This document shows, piece by piece, positions 16,862 to 26,422 of a stretch of 64,000 nucleotides of DNA. Position numbers and translations under genes: made by a program. The notes under the pieces were generated by a model that had not been told where the DNA came from, did not search any database, and was given only the letters and a program-made list of their open reading frames with translations. This DNA is from Marseilla massiliensis (GTDB taxonomy: Bacteria > Bacteroidota > Bacteroidia > Bacteroidales > Bacteroidaceae): NCBI RefSeq assembly GCF_016899955.1, contig NZ_JACJJL010000004.1:62001-126000 (forward strand). Direction: 5' to 3'. Position 1 is the stretch's first letter. Each line of letters begins with the position of its first letter.

Positions 16862-18934
16862 ATGAAAGCCGGAGCAAGAATAGCCATAACCAATGCCTGC
16901 CGCCTGCTGACAGCGGCCACGTTCGTGTTGTCGGGGTTTGTCAAGGCTGTCGACCCGTTGGGCACGCAGTACAAGATAAACGACTACCTCGAGGCATGGC
17001 ACCTGGCCCAATACGTGCCCGACATCCTCACGCTTGCCGCATCGGTGGCAATGTCGGCAGTGGAGTTCGGCATAGGCATCTGCCTGCTATTCGCCATCCA
17101 CCGACGCGCCACGTCGCGCCTGCTGCTGCTCATCATGGCCGTGTTCACACCGCTGACGCTGTGGCTTGCCATTGCCGACCCCATCAGCGACTGCGGTTGC
17201 TTCGGCGACGCCATCAAGCTGTCCAACTGGGAAACGTTCTGGAAAAACGTCGTCTTGCTGGCCTTCGCCGTAGTGCTCGCACGCCGGCCGGCCGACATGA
17301 TAAGGTTCATCAGCCGCACCAACCAGTGGATAGTGCTCAACTACTCGGCACTGTTCATACTCGCCGTGTCGGGCTACAGCCTGTATTACCTGCCGCAGTT
17401 CGACTTCCGCCCCTACCATGTGGGCGCAGACATACGCAAGGGCATGGAGATTCCGCCCGGAGCGCCCCAACCTCAGTTCGAGACAACGTTCATATTAGAG
17501 AAAGGCGGGCAGCGCAAGGAATTCACGCTCGACAACTACCCCGACTCCACATGGACTTTCATTGACAGCAAGACAGTGCAGACGGCCGAAGGCTACGTGC
17601 CGCCCATACACGACTTCTCAATCACACGGCGCGACAACAGCGAAGACATCACAGAGCAGGTGCTGGCCGACAGCAGCTACACCATGCTCCTTGTGGCCCC
17701 CTACCTTGAGCTGGCCGACGACAGCCACCTCGACCTCATAAACCAAATATACGAATACGCCACCGACAACGGCTACCCGTTCTACTGCCTCACGGCAAGC
17801 ACCGACCGGGCCATAGAGCGGTGGCGCGACATGACGGGGGCCGAATACCCGTTCTGTTCGACCGACGCGACGACCCTGCAGACCGTCATACGGAGCAACC
17901 CCGGGCTCGTTCTCATCAAGTCAGGACGTGTAATACGGAAATGGAGCCACAACCGTCTGCCCGACGAATACCAGCTCACCGACAGGCTTGAACGCATCGA
18001 ACTGGGGCGGCAGCCCGACGACACCACAGCCAGCCGCGTGCTGTCCATCATCACATGGTTTGTGCTGCCGCTGCTTCTTCTAACGCTGGCCGACAGGCTT
18101 TGGGCGTGGTCTAAGTTCGTAAGGAACAAAGAAAGACAAACCAAGATATACAAACTTTTAAAACGAAAGAAAATGAGAAAGAAAATTGTAGCAGGCAACT
18201 GGAAGATGAACATGAACCTGCAGGATGGTATAGCTCTGGCAAAAGAGCTTAACGAAACACTCACGGCAGAGAAGCCCAACTGCGGCGTCATCATCTGCAC
18301 ACCGTTCATCCACCTTGCAAGCATTGCACAGCTGCTCGACCAAGACGTAATCGGCCTGGGCGCCGAAAACTGCGCCGACAAGGAGAAAGGCGCCTACACG
18401 GGCGAAGTTTCGGCCGAGATGGTGAAGAGCACCGGCGCACAATACGTTATCCTGGGCCACTCTGAGCGCCGCGGCTACTACGGCGAGACCCCCGAGATAC
18501 TCAAAGAGAAAGTGCTGCTGGCACTGAAGAACGGCCTGAAGGTAATCTTCTGCATAGGCGAGAGCCTTGAGGAGCGCGAAGCCAACAAGCAGAACGAGGT
18601 AGTGAAGGCCGAGCTTGAGGGAAGCGTGTTCAACCTCAGCGCAGAGGAGTTCAAGAACATCATCATTGCCTACGAGCCCATCTGGGCCATCGGTACGGGC
18701 AAGACCGCCACTGCCGAGCAGGCCGAAGAGATTCACGCCTACATCCGCAGCGTGGTGGCCGAGCACTACGGCGAGGCCGTGGCCGACGACACCACCATCC
18801 TCTACGGCGGCAGCTGCAAGGCCAGCAACGCCCCCGAGCTGTTTGCAAAGCCCGACATCGACGGCGGGCTCATCGGCGGCGCATCGCTCAAGGCAGCCGA
18901 CTTCAAGGGCATCATAGACGCCTGGAAGAAATAA
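16862..18934 (+). CDS. tpiA: In-frame fusion: DoxX/MauE-like membrane protein plus triosephosphate isomerase
   Basis: One open frame of 690 residues. Residues 1-437 form a DoxX/MauE-like membrane protein: about five helices before residue 180, a soluble probably periplasmic domain, and a sixth helix near 397-417. Residues 438-690 are a complete triosephosphate isomerase starting [13 protein letters not shown]. All active-site parts are present: the Lys of GNWKMN, His of ILGHSERR, Glu of [14 protein letters not shown] and the LYGGS phosphate loop. The enzyme interconverts dihydroxyacetone phosphate and glyceraldehyde 3-phosphate. No stop codon separates the parts. Either a membrane-tethered isomerase is made, or ribosomes also start at the internal ATG at 18173. 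In related genomes these are, as I recall, adjacent separate genes. Confidence 0.85.
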   Translation: MKAGARIAITNACRLLTAATFVLSGFVKAVDPLGTQYKINDYLEAWHLAQYVPDILTLAASVAMSAVEFGIGICLLFAIHRRATSRLLLLIMAVFTPLTLWLAIADPISDCGCFGDAIKLSNWETFWKNVVLLAFAVVLARRPADMIRFISRTNQWIVLNYSALFILAVSGYSLYYLPQFDFRPYHVGADIRKGMEIPPGAPQPQFETTFILEKGGQRKEFTLDNYPDSTWTFIDSKTVQTAEGYVPPIHDFSITRRDNSEDITEQVLADSSYTMLLVAPYLELADDSHLDLINQIYEYATDNGYPFYCLTASTDRAIERWRDMTGAEYPFCSTDATTLQTVIRSNPGLVLIKSGRVIRKWSHNRLPDEYQLTDRLERIELGRQPDDTTASRVLSIITWFVLPLLLLTLADRLWAWSKFVRNKERQTKIYKLLKRKKMRKKIVAGNWKMNMNLQDGIALAKELNETLTAEKPNCGVIICTPFIHLASIAQLLDQDVIGLGAENCADKEKGAYTGEVSAEMVKSTGAQYVILGHSERRGYYGETPEILKEKVLLALKNGLKVIFCIGESLEEREANKQNEVVKAELEGSVFNLSAEEFKNIIIAYEPIWAIGTGKTATAEQAEEIHAYIRSVVAEHYGEAVADDTTILYGGSCKASNAPELFAKPDIDGGLIGGASLKAADFKGIIDAWKK

Positions 18935-19045
18935 CATCCCACCCACAAGCCTGCCGGAGGCCCGGGGCAGCATGCGCGCATGGCGCAGCCCGGGGCCCCG
19001 GCGGCGCTTTCAACACCAACAGACACAACCCCACAACAACCAGAA

Positions 19046-19681
19046 ATGAAGCAATTCGTCGCACTAATCCTCATCATAGCCTGCCAAGCAGCAACGGCCG
19101 GGGCGCAGACGTTCACCGAACGCCTGCAAAAGAAAGTGAAGAATCAAGGCACAGTGACCGTCAACCAGAGCGCGGCCATCGACGAATTGGTCAACGGCAC
19201 CGTACGCATCACGCCGCAACCGGCCGGGGCCCCGACAACGGCCAAGGCCCAGGCCGGCAGCCAGCAACAGCCGCCCGCCGCCAAGCTACAGCCGGCACAG
19301 AAGCCGGCAGCCGAGGCAGCACAGCGCGAGACGCACAGGGCCGCCGAAGCCGACGCGGCCGAAAGCGGCGCCGACACGCCCGTGATAGACACGAGCAAGA
19401 AGGTGATGCGCGGAGCATACAAGGTGAACGGCTACAGGGTGCAGGCATTCGCGGGGGGCAACACCCGCCGCGACAGGCTGCAGGCCGAGCGCATTGGCAA
19501 CGAGATAAAGACGCTCTTCCCGATGCAGCCCGTATATGTTCACTTCTATTCACCGCGGTGGATATGCCGCGTGGGCAACTTCCGCACATACGAAGAGGCC
19601 CACCAGATGCTTACCGAGCTGCGCAAGCTCGGCTACAATCAAGCTCTGATAGTAAAAGGAAAAATCACAGTTCAATACTAA
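19046..19681 (+). CDS. SPOR domain protein with signal peptide
   Basis: A 211-residue exported protein. Signal peptide [20 protein letters not shown]; a Pro/Ala/Gln-rich low-complexity linker (about residues 60-115); a C-terminal SPOR-like domain (about 130-211, YRVQAFAGG...[10 protein letters not shown]...[16 protein letters not shown] pattern). SPOR domains bind denuded peptidoglycan glycan strands. The ATG at 19046 begins the signal peptide; the upstream in-frame ATG at 18980 would bury it. It lies 111 bp after tpiA and 5 bp before folE. Confidence 0.85.
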   Translation: MKQFVALILIIACQAATAGAQTFTERLQKKVKNQGTVTVNQSAAIDELVNGTVRITPQPAGAPTTAKAQAGSQQQPPAAKLQPAQKPAAEAAQRETHRAAEADAAESGADTPVIDTSKKVMRGAYKVNGYRVQAFAGGNTRRDRLQAERIGNEIKTLFPMQPVYVHFYSPRWICRVGNFRTYEEAHQMLTELRKLGYNQALIVKGKITVQY

Positions 19682-19686
19682 ATACA

Positions 19687-20268
19687 ATGGATATTGAGAC
19701 AGAATACCGTGACGGCATCGACGAACTGGCGTCACACTACAAGAGTGTGCTCAGCCTGCTGGGCGAAGACCCCACCCGCGAGGGCCTGCTGAAGACGCCC
19801 ATGAGGGTGGCCAAGGCCATGCAGGTGCTCACCCGCGGCTACACCATGGATGCGCACAAGGTGCTCACCGACGCACTCTTCAAGGAAGACTACAGCCAGA
19901 TGGTCATCGTCAAGGACATCGACTTCTTCTCGCTTTGCGAGCACCACATGCTCCCCTTCTTCGGCAAAGCCCACGTGGCCTACATCCCCAACGGCTACAT
20001 CACGGGGCTGAGCAAGATTGCCCGCGTGGTCGACATATACTCCCGCCGGCTGCAGGTGCAGGAGCGCATGACGCTGCAGATAAAAGAGTGCATCGAGCAG
20101 ACGCTCCACCCGCTGGGCGTGATGGTCGTGGTCGAGGCGCGCCACCTGTGCATGCAGATGCGCGGGGTGGAGACACAAAACGCCATAACCACCACCAGCG
20201 ACTTCTCGGGGGCATTCAACCAGGCCAAGACGCGGCAGGAATTCATGAACCTGATACACAACAAGTAA
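19687..20268 (+). CDS. folE: GTP cyclohydrolase I
   Basis: Converts GTP to 7,8-dihydroneopterin triphosphate, the first step of folate synthesis. The 193-residue length is normal for the short bacterial type. Zinc ligands are visible: Cys and His in [10 protein letters not shown] near residue 79 and the second Cys in [10 protein letters not shown] near 155. The [20 protein letters not shown] substrate-binding helix is intact. Last gene of the operon, followed by a strong intrinsic terminator. Confidence 0.95.
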   Translation: MDIETEYRDGIDELASHYKSVLSLLGEDPTREGLLKTPMRVAKAMQVLTRGYTMDAHKVLTDALFKEDYSQMVIVKDIDFFSLCEHHMLPFFGKAHVAYIPNGYITGLSKIARVVDIYSRRLQVQERMTLQIKECIEQTLHPLGVMVVVEARHLCMQMRGVETQNAITTTSDFSGAFNQAKTRQEFMNLIHNK

Positions 20269-20344
20269 GGCCCACAGGGGCCGACATACCCATACACCGA
20301 AGCCGCTGGCCGGGGCCCACGGCTTCGACCGGCAAACAAAGCAA

Positions 20345-20397
20345 AGCCCTCCGAGGCTGCAGCGACACCATGTCGCCGCCGCCTCGGAGGGCTTTTT
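20345..20397 (+). terminator. Intrinsic terminator after folE
   Basis: Perfect 13-bp stem, AGCCCTCCGAGGC at 20345-20357 with its complement at 20381-20393, followed by five T residues to 20397. Confidence 0.9.
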
Positions 20398-20445
20398 CCG
20401 TGCCGCCACTGCCGCCGCCGCAAATGGCTGAGGGCCAGCACGATG

Positions 20446-20523
20446 GCAATACGGGCCGTTTGGCAACGCAATACGGCCCGTTCCAGGGCGCCAAACGGCA
20501 CGTTTGGCACCCTGGAACGGCCG
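20446..20523. repeat. 22-bp periodic intergenic array C (four units) with hairpin
   Basis: Cores TACGGGCC (20450), TACGGCCC (20472), AACGGCAC (20494) and AACGGCCG (20516), exactly 22 bp apart. The last two units form a hairpin: 20479-20488 pairs with 20510-20519 and 20490-20497 with 20501-20508, with one mismatch and a 3-nt loop. It lies between convergent folE and tadA and touches the tadA stop codon. Confidence 0.85.
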
Positions 20524-20976
20524 CTACCGGCGGGCGGCGAAGAATTCCTTCATCAGCCGGGCACACTCTTCGGCGAGCACACCACCCGTCACCGAGCACT
20601 TGGGATGCAGCGCACGGGGAGCCAGCAGCGTGTAGCCGCGCTTCTCGTCGGACGCGCCATAGACCACGCGCGACACCTGGGCCCACCCTATCGCGCCCGC
20701 GCACATGGCGCAAGGCTCCACGGTTACATAGAGCGTACAGTCAGTAAGATACTTCCCACCGAGCGTGTTGGCTGCCGCGGTGATGGCCTGCATCTCGGCG
20801 TGGGCGGTGACATCGCACAGCGTCTCGGTCAGGTTGTGGGCCCGCGAGACTATCCGCCCGCGGCAAACCACCACCGCTCCGACCGGTATCTCGCCCGCCG
20901 CCATGGCCAGCCCCGCCTCGGCCAGCGCACGGCGCATATACTGCTCATCGGCCTTAATCTGTTCTTCTTCAGTCAT
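20524..20976 (-). CDS. tadA: tRNA-specific adenosine deaminase
   Basis: Converts wobble adenosine 34 to inosine in tRNA-Arg(ACG). The 150-residue protein has the zinc-dependent cytidine-deaminase-fold active site: HAE at residues 59-61 (zinc His and catalytic Glu) and PCAMC at 88-92 (two zinc Cys). The FxxGxxxxxP-type linker and the PKC segment near 126 are also TadA-like. Monocistronic, divergent from yraN. Confidence 0.92.
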   Translation of the reverse strand: MTEEEQIKADEQYMRRALAEAGLAMAAGEIPVGAVVVCRGRIVSRAHNLTETLCDVTAHAEMQAITAAANTLGGKYLTDCTLYVTVEPCAMCAGAIGWAQVSRVVYGASDEKRGYTLLAPRALHPKCSVTGGVLAEECARLMKEFFAARR

Positions 20977-20996
20977 AATTGTTCGGTTTGATACGG

Positions 20997-21004
20997 CAAA
21001 ATTA
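20997..21004 (-). promoter_or_regulatory. Promoter -7 box of tadA
   Basis: TAATTTTG on the minus strand, 20 bp from the ATG at 20976. It lies back-to-back with the yraN promoter, whose -33 starts 11 bp away. Confidence 0.6.
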
Positions 21005-21014
21005 ATGATTTTCC

Positions 21015-21045
21015 TTTGAAATCTGCCCGAAAAATGCTATTTTTG
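21015..21045 (+). promoter_or_regulatory. Promoter of yraN-birA-pyrH
   Basis: TTTG at 21015-21018 and TATTTTTG at 21038-21045 with 19 bp spacing. The ATG follows at 21068. Confidence 0.8.
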
Positions 21046-21067
21046 CAAGTGTTATTACTCATCCGGC

Positions 21068-21436
21068 ATGGCAGAACACAACAACATGGGCTACTGGGGC
21101 GAGCAGCAGGCAGCAAGCTACCTCGAAGCCAACGGGTACGGCATAATGGCCCGCAACTGGCGCCTGGGACACCGCGACCTTGACATCGTGGCCCACAAAG
21201 ACGGCACCGTGGTATTCGTAGAGGTGAAAACGCGGCGCGACAACCGCTACATGGAGGCCGAGCAGGCCGTCGACGCGCGCAAGATACGCTCAATAGCCGC
21301 TGCCGCGGGGGCGTTCATGCAGCAGCACGGCATCGACGCCGACGCACGCTTTGACATAATCACCGTGACCGGCGCGCCATCGGCCGGATGCACCATCAAC
21401 CACATAGAAGACGCGTTTGTGCCGCTGCCATACTGA
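21068..21436 (+). CDS. yraN: YraN/UPF0102 family predicted nuclease
   Basis: A 122-residue protein of the YraN family, which has the restriction-endonuclease-like (PD-(D/E)XK) fold. Visible family features: GxxGEQQAASYLEANGY near 8-24, RNWRLGHRDLDIVAHKDG near 28-45 and FVEVKTRRDNRY near 50-61, which contains the ExK motif. The physiological role is not settled. It opens a three-gene operon and ends 5 bp before birA. Confidence 0.9.
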   Translation: MAEHNNMGYWGEQQAASYLEANGYGIMARNWRLGHRDLDIVAHKDGTVVFVEVKTRRDNRYMEAEQAVDARKIRSIAAAAGAFMQQHGIDADARFDIITVTGAPSAGCTINHIEDAFVPLPY

Positions 21437-21441
21437 AAACG

Positions 21442-22176
21442 ATGAAAGACATAGTATACATACACATCCCCGAGACCGACTCTACCAACCGGCTGCTGCG
21501 CGAATACACCGGCGATGAGGGGCGGCTGATGACCGTGGCCACCACCGACTACCAGACGGCAGGGCGCGGCCAGGGCACAAACACGTGGGAGAGCGAGCGG
21601 GGCAGCAACCTGCTCGTGAGCATCAGGCTGCACCCCCGCGGGCTGCACGCCTCGCGACAATACGCCATGGCCGAGGCCGGGGCGCTGGCCGTGTGCGACA
21701 CCGTGGCCCGCCTCACCGGCGAGGCAACCATAAAATGGCCCAACGACATATACGTGGGCGACAGGAAGATAAGCGGCACGCTGTCTGAATGCGACATCAG
21801 CGGCAGCACCATAAAGACGTGCACGCTGGGCATAGGCATCAATGTCAACCAACGGAGCTTCGCGGGCGGGGCGCCAAACCCCGTGTCGATAATACAGCTC
21901 ACGGGCCGCACAACGCCCACGGCCGACGTGCTCGACTGCCTGACAGACCGCATAGCCCACTACGCCGCCATGGTCGACAGCGGGCAGTACGAACGGCTGC
22001 ACAACCTTTACCTGGGCACTCTCTACCGCCGCGAGGGCCTCTACAGGTACCGCGATGCCGGCGGAGAGTTCATGGCAACGACCGCCACGGTGAGGCCAGA
22101 GGGCCCGCTCGTGCTCCGGCGCGCCGACGGCAGGCTGTCGGAATATGAGTTCAAGGAAGTGAAATTCATCATTTAA
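21442..22176 (+). CDS. birA: Biotin--[acetyl-CoA carboxylase] ligase
   Basis: Attaches biotin to the biotin carboxyl carrier protein through biotinyl-AMP. The 244-residue protein has the ligase core only: TDSTNRLLRE, the adenylate-binding loop AGRGQGTNTWES near residues 36-47, IKWPNDIYVGDRKISG near 95-110, and a small C-terminal SH3-like domain. There is no N-terminal helix-turn-helix, so it is not the repressor form. The loop reads GRGQGT rather than the common GRGRxG. The ATG at 21442 follows the yraN stop by 5 bp. Confidence 0.93.
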   Translation: MKDIVYIHIPETDSTNRLLREYTGDEGRLMTVATTDYQTAGRGQGTNTWESERGSNLLVSIRLHPRGLHASRQYAMAEAGALAVCDTVARLTGEATIKWPNDIYVGDRKISGTLSECDISGSTIKTCTLGIGINVNQRSFAGGAPNPVSIIQLTGRTTPTADVLDCLTDRIAHYAAMVDSGQYERLHNLYLGTLYRREGLYRYRDAGGEFMATTATVRPEGPLVLRRADGRLSEYEFKEVKFII

Positions 22177-22194
22177 AACTTTAATAAATACATC

Positions 22195-22905
22195 ATGGCA
22201 AAGTACAAAAGGATATTGTTGAAGCTCAGCGGCGAAAGCCTGATGGGCAGTCAGAACTATGGCATCGACGCACAGCGCCTGGCTGAATATGCCGAGCAGA
22301 TAAAAGAGGTGAGCCAAATGGGCGTGCAGATTGGCATAGTGATAGGTGGCGGCAACATATTCCGCGGACTCAGCGGAGCCGCCAAGGGCTTCGACCGTGT
22401 CAAGGGCGACCAGATGGGCATGTGCGCCACGGTAATCAACTCGCTGGCCCTGAGCTCCGCGCTCAACGCAATAGGCGTGAAGACAAAGGTGCTCACGGCA
22501 ATACGCATGGAGCCGATAGGCGAGTTCTACAGCAAATGGAAGGCCATCGAGGCCCTGGAAGACGGATATGTGTGCATATTCTCGGCCGGTACGGGCAACC
22601 CTTACTTCACCACCGACACCGGATCGTCGCTTCGCGGCATCGAGATTGAGGCCGACGTGATGCTCAAGGGCACGCGCGTCGACGGCATTTACACCGCCGA
22701 CCCGGAGAAAGACCCGGCCGCAACGAAGTTCAGCGAGATAACTTACGACGAGATATACAACCGCGGACTGAAGGTGATGGACCTCACGGCGACAACCATG
22801 TGCAAGGAGAACAACCTGCCTATCTACGTGTTCAACATGGACATCGTGGGCAACCTGCGCCGCGTGATGGACGGCGAAGAAATCGGGACGCTGGTGCACA
22901 ACTGA
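22195..22905 (+). CDS. pyrH: UMP kinase
   Basis: Phosphorylates UMP to UDP with ATP. The 236-residue product is full length for the bacterial amino-acid-kinase-fold UMP kinase: KRILLKLSGESLMG near 5-18, IVIGGGNIFRG near 50-60, and TGNPYFTTDTGSSLRGIEIEAD near 133-154, plus the VDGIYTADP loop near 163. It is the third gene of the yraN operon. frr, which often follows pyrH, is not here. Confidence 0.95.
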   Translation: MAKYKRILLKLSGESLMGSQNYGIDAQRLAEYAEQIKEVSQMGVQIGIVIGGGNIFRGLSGAAKGFDRVKGDQMGMCATVINSLALSSALNAIGVKTKVLTAIRMEPIGEFYSKWKAIEALEDGYVCIFSAGTGNPYFTTDTGSSLRGIEIEADVMLKGTRVDGIYTADPEKDPAATKFSEITYDEIYNRGLKVMDLTATTMCKENNLPIYVFNMDIVGNLRRVMDGEEIGTLVHN

Positions 22906-23168
22906 GCAACAGGGCCGCAAACCACTTGCACAACGGCATCGACGGGCATCAAGGGGCAACCACTCCGTGGTGCCACAAGCCGCCACCGGGCCTTGTTGCG
23001 CGCCGCCGCCACCATCGCCCCGGCCGCCGGCGCGCAACAAGGTTGCCGCGGCCCCGGCGGCGGGCCGGCCGAGGCAGAATGCAGCATGCCGCGCCATAGG
23101 CAGCCACGGGGCCTGGCCCCGACCGCCCGCAACGGCAAGCGGCATGCCAACCCCGCAAAGACAACGAG

Positions 23169-23972
23169 ATGAACACACTGACAATGCTCGGCACGGGCAG
23201 CGCCCTCGTAACGCGATGCTACAACACCTGTTTTGCGATAAGCACGCCCGGAGCCACCCTCCTTACCGATGCCGGAGGCGGCAACGGCATACTCTGCCAG
23301 CTGCGCAAGGCCGGCATGCACCCCGACGGCATCGACTTCATGTTCCTGACTCACGCCCACACCGACCACATCATGGGGGCGGTGTGGCTTGTTCGCACGG
23401 CGGCCAGCTCGCTGCGAGGCGGTCGCCGCCATGCCCCGCTGCGCATATTCGGCCACGGGCGCGCCCTCGGCGTGCTGAGAGAGATGTGCATGCTGCTGCT
23501 CTCGGGCAGCGACCGGGCCGTGCTCGACCGCGCTGTCAGCCTGTGCGAGGTGGCCGACGGCGACGTGGTCACGGCCGGGCAAACGAGCCTGCTGTGCTTC
23601 GACATCGGATCGACTAAGGAGAAGCAGTTTGGCTACAGGGCCACTTTACCTGGCGGCAGCACCCTGGTGTGCCTCGGCGACGAACCCTTCAACGAGCACA
23701 ACAGGCCCCAGGCCGAAGGCGCCGACTGGCTAATGAGCGAGGCATTTTGCCTGTATGCCGACCGCGAACGCTACAGACCGTATGAGAAACACCACAGCAC
23801 GGCGCTCGAGGCCGGCCGCACGGCGGCATCGCTACGTGCGCGCAACCTCATTGTATACCACACTGAAGACGACAGCCTGGCCACCCGCAAAGAGCGGTAT
23901 GGCGCCGAGGCGAGGACGGAATATGGCGGCAACGTGGTAGTTCCCGACGACCTTGAGACAATTTTCCTTTGA
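23169..23972 (+). CDS. MBL-fold metallo-hydrolase (RNase Z-like)
   Basis: A 267-residue cytoplasmic metallo-beta-lactamase-fold hydrolase. Family signatures: MLGTGSALVTRCYNTCF at the start, like RNase Z-type proteins; the metal motif THAHTDHIMG near residues 61-70; LGDEP near 171-175; and a late His in VYHTEDD near 233. The closest functional class is tRNase Z or a related phosphodiesterase, but the segment that follows the HxHxDH motif is non-standard, so the substrate is left open. No adjacent co-transcribed gene; the 263-bp gap before it holds nothing I recognise. Confidence 0.85.
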   Translation: MNTLTMLGTGSALVTRCYNTCFAISTPGATLLTDAGGGNGILCQLRKAGMHPDGIDFMFLTHAHTDHIMGAVWLVRTAASSLRGGRRHAPLRIFGHGRALGVLREMCMLLLSGSDRAVLDRAVSLCEVADGDVVTAGQTSLLCFDIGSTKEKQFGYRATLPGGSTLVCLGDEPFNEHNRPQAEGADWLMSEAFCLYADRERYRPYEKHHSTALEAGRTAASLRARNLIVYHTEDDSLATRKERYGAEARTEYGGNVVVPDDLETIFL

Positions 23973-24022
23973 CGTTGCACCGCTGCCCGGGGCATGCGGC
24001 AGCCCTGCCACGCCCACACGGC

Positions 24023-24478
24023 TCAGAAAGCCACGAGCTCCAGCCGCGCATAGTCGGACTCGAGCACCAGCCGGTTGCCGTCGGCCACCACCACACGAAA
24101 CTCTGTCGACGTGGCGCCGAGCCCAAACGGGCCCAGCTCTTCGGGCGTTGCCTGCCGGCCGCTGTCGCTGGTCGATGCCCTGTGGCGGAAGTCTTTCATG
24201 GCCACGCGCGAGCTTCCGCCCACATATTCGAAGCGCCCCACAAACGCCCCGTAGCCGCCGGGGCCCTGCCGTTCGGCCACTTCGACCACATAGCGCGTTA
24301 TGCCGTAGAAGATGCGCTCACACTGATGCACCTCGCCGTCGGCATGGGTCACGAAGCGCTCCAGCCGCCAAAACCCCTCTATGTCGCCGTCGACGGGTTG
24401 CTTCGAGCACCCCGCAGCCAGCATTGCCGCCACAACAATCAGGCCGATGCGGCCTGCCAACGCCTTCACCTTGCACAT
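24023..24478 (-). CDS. Lipocalin-like lipoprotein
   Basis: A 151-residue lipoprotein: signal with MLAAGC (Cys24), then a compact beta-rich domain starting DIEGFWRLERF, typical of Bacteroidales lipocalin-like lipoproteins. Alternating strands (YVVEVAER, YGAFVGRFEY, TEFRVVVADGNRLVLESD) support a small barrel. The start at 24478 lies inside the end of the upstream wzi-like gene, a 13-bp overlap, so translation is probably coupled. Ligand unknown. Confidence 0.75.
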   Translation of the reverse strand: MCKVKALAGRIGLIVVAAMLAAGCSKQPVDGDIEGFWRLERFVTHADGEVHQCERIFYGITRYVVEVAERQGPGGYGAFVGRFEYVGGSSRVAMKDFRHRASTSDSGRQATPEELGPFGLGATSTEFRVVVADGNRLVLESDYARLELVAF

Positions 24479-25944
24479 ATCCCTGTCTTTTTTATCGTTA
24501 ACATCATTCCGGCAGAAGCTCCCAGATAGTCGCCTCCGTCGATACCCACAGCCATGGCCATGCTCCATCCGGGCAGTTTGCGCGGCGAATAAGTGGCCTC
24601 GGCGTAAGTGCTCACCTGCAGCCTCACCCGGTCGAGGGGCTCGCGGTAAGTTCCCCAATGCCTCACGTGCGACAGAAGCAACCTGTAGGCCCACTCGTCT
24701 GAAGGCTGGCCGTCGACTCCCACGTGGTGTGCGCGCACGCGGTTGCTCTTAAACTCGTTGCTTCCGTCGGCGTTGTAAGCCGGCCCCGGCATCAGCGGAC
24801 TGCCCATGCCCAGCCCCCAGTGCTGCCACCCCAGAAACTGGCCGTTGTTGTAGTAATTGTCGCAACCGCTCATCTGCAGGTCGGTAAACGTGCCGCCGAC
24901 GCCGTCGTAGAGTATAGGGCCGGTCTGGTCGGTGGTCGACAGCCCCTCCCATAGCAGCGTCTTCACCCACCTGTTGCGCGGCAGCATCACCTCGACCCCG
25001 AGCTGCCCGTCGCGCCAAAGGCCGTATTGCATGGTGAGCTGCGAATGGTCTTCAAAGTAATGCTCCATGTATACGCGCGCCGACCACGCCCTGCCGTGGT
25101 AGTCGAGGCTCACGTTCCAGCTGCCGCAGTGGTTGCCCTGCACGTTCTGCAGGGTGCTCTCCTGCGACGGCATGAGCATGTAGAAGAAGTCGGGCAGCCG
25201 GTTTGGCATGTTCTCTACCATCACCGACGAGCCGTCGGCGCGCTTTCTCATCTTCATTCCACCAAATTGCGCCGCAGTGAGTATGCCTATGTCGACAGTC
25301 AGCGGGAAGCGGTCGGCCCGCCCAACCCTCAGCGCCGCCGACTTGCTGTGGTATAGCGTATTGCGCGTGTAGAGCCCACCGGGGGCGGCAAAGCCTTGCT
25401 GCCACTTGTTGTCGGTGAATATGCCATAGGCCAAGTGGCCCTTGAACGACAGCCACCCGCGCGTGAGCGGCACCGGGACGAAGTCGGCAATGTCGGCCCT
25501 TACCTGCGGCACGGGCCTGGCGCCCGGGCCCTCCACCATCATGCCCGAGCTCAACCTGTGGTTCTTGTCCATGGGATAGCCCCACCGTTGCTTGCTGCCC
25601 ACGCTCAGGCGCAGCCGCCGCCACGACATGTCAACGTATGCCTGCTGCACCACCACGGGCGCCCCGATGCCCCAACCTGAAGCCATGTCGGCAGCCGCCT
25701 CTATCCTGAAGCCGGCGCGCAGCGGCCTGGCATAGGTGGCACCGGCGCGCAGATAGCCGCCCGCGGCGTCGGCAGACGACAGTCCCCAGCGGTTGGCAGT
25801 GAACCATAGCGGGGCATGGCGCCCGGTAGACGCGCCGCCCGAAGCCTCAACACGGTAGGCCACGGTGTCGCGCCCATGGCCAAAGGCAGCCCCCGACGAA
25901 AAGAAGACTAAGGCCGACAACAGTAACATTTTCCTTGCATCCAT
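24466..25944 (-). CDS. Capsule-assembly Wzi-family outer-membrane protein
   Basis: A predicted outer-membrane beta-barrel of 492 residues with a signal peptide (MDARKMLLLSALVFFSSGAAFG). The pattern GRHAPLWFTANRWGLSS and the many amphipathic strands with aromatic ends match the 'capsule assembly Wzi family' of Bacteroidales. E. coli Wzi anchors capsule to the cell surface; for the Bacteroidales branch this role is only inferred, and no capsule genes are adjacent. It is first in a two-gene unit with the lipoprotein. An alternative start four codons upstream (25956) is possible. Confidence 0.8.
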   Translation of the reverse strand: MDARKMLLLSALVFFSSGAAFGHGRDTVAYRVEASGGASTGRHAPLWFTANRWGLSSADAAGGYLRAGATYARPLRAGFRIEAAADMASGWGIGAPVVVQQAYVDMSWRRLRLSVGSKQRWGYPMDKNHRLSSGMMVEGPGARPVPQVRADIADFVPVPLTRGWLSFKGHLAYGIFTDNKWQQGFAAPGGLYTRNTLYHSKSAALRVGRADRFPLTVDIGILTAAQFGGMKMRKRADGSSVMVENMPNRLPDFFYMLMPSQESTLQNVQGNHCGSWNVSLDYHGRAWSARVYMEHYFEDHSQLTMQYGLWRDGQLGVEVMLPRNRWVKTLLWEGLSTTDQTGPILYDGVGGTFTDLQMSGCDNYYNNGQFLGWQHWGLGMGSPLMPGPAYNADGSNEFKSNRVRAHHVGVDGQPSDEWAYRLLLSHVRHWGTYREPLDRVRLQVSTYAEATYSPRKLPGWSMAMAVGIDGGDYLGASAGMMLTIKKTGICAR

Positions 25945-26057
25945 CCTATAAAACAATATTTCAGACGGTTATTTACAAACTTAATACAACAGAAAGACCG
26001 TGCATACGGGCAGCGGTTGGATCTGCCAATGGCTGTACGCATGCAGCTATTCGGATG

Positions 26058-26065
26058 CAAAGGTA
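26058..26065 (-). promoter_or_regulatory. Promoter -7 box of the wzi-like gene
   Basis: TACCTTTG on the minus strand, 113 bp before the ATG at 25944. No good -33 is seen. Array D lies about 155 bp further upstream. Confidence 0.5.
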
Positions 26066-26221
26066 CGAAAAAAAACATATATAGCCAACCCGGCGGGGCA
26101 TGGGCCGGTGGTTTGAAGCCGCTTTTCGACGCTTTGCGCCGGCCTCGGCCGCCGTCGGGCAAGGGTGGTAAACAATCATGACAACTGTCGCAGGCAAAGC
26201 CTTCAAGGGCGATGTAGCCCT

Positions 26222-26284
26222 GCCGAACCGCCCGTATTGGCCCGCCAAACGGCCCATTCCACATGCCAAGACGGGCCGTTTGGC
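26222..26284. repeat. 22-bp periodic intergenic array D (three units)
   Basis: Cores AACCGCCC (26226), AACGGCCC (26248) and GACGGGCC (26270), 22 bp apart. It lies upstream of the wzi-like promoter and downstream of the tRNA-Pro terminator. The rest of this 524-bp gap, outside the promoter and terminator, shows nothing recognisable. Confidence 0.8.
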
Positions 26285-26422
26285 GGTCTCACGGCACCCG
26301 TTGCGCAATGCACTGTGGCACAGCGTGTTGCGCCGAACGCACGCCACGGTAATACTATTTTACAAAATGTGGCTCCCGCCAAGCCTTCCGGCGCCATGCA
26401 GCCGAGGGCACGCGGGGGCATA

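Noticed and set aside
18121..18180. Assembly frameshift as the cause of the DoxX-isomerase fusion
   Set aside because: Both parts are complete and in the same frame through a plausible basic linker. A single-base error changing a stop codon cannot be excluded and is listed as a test.
22906..23168. frr gene expected after pyrH
   Set aside because: No reading frame in this gap resembles ribosome recycling factor.
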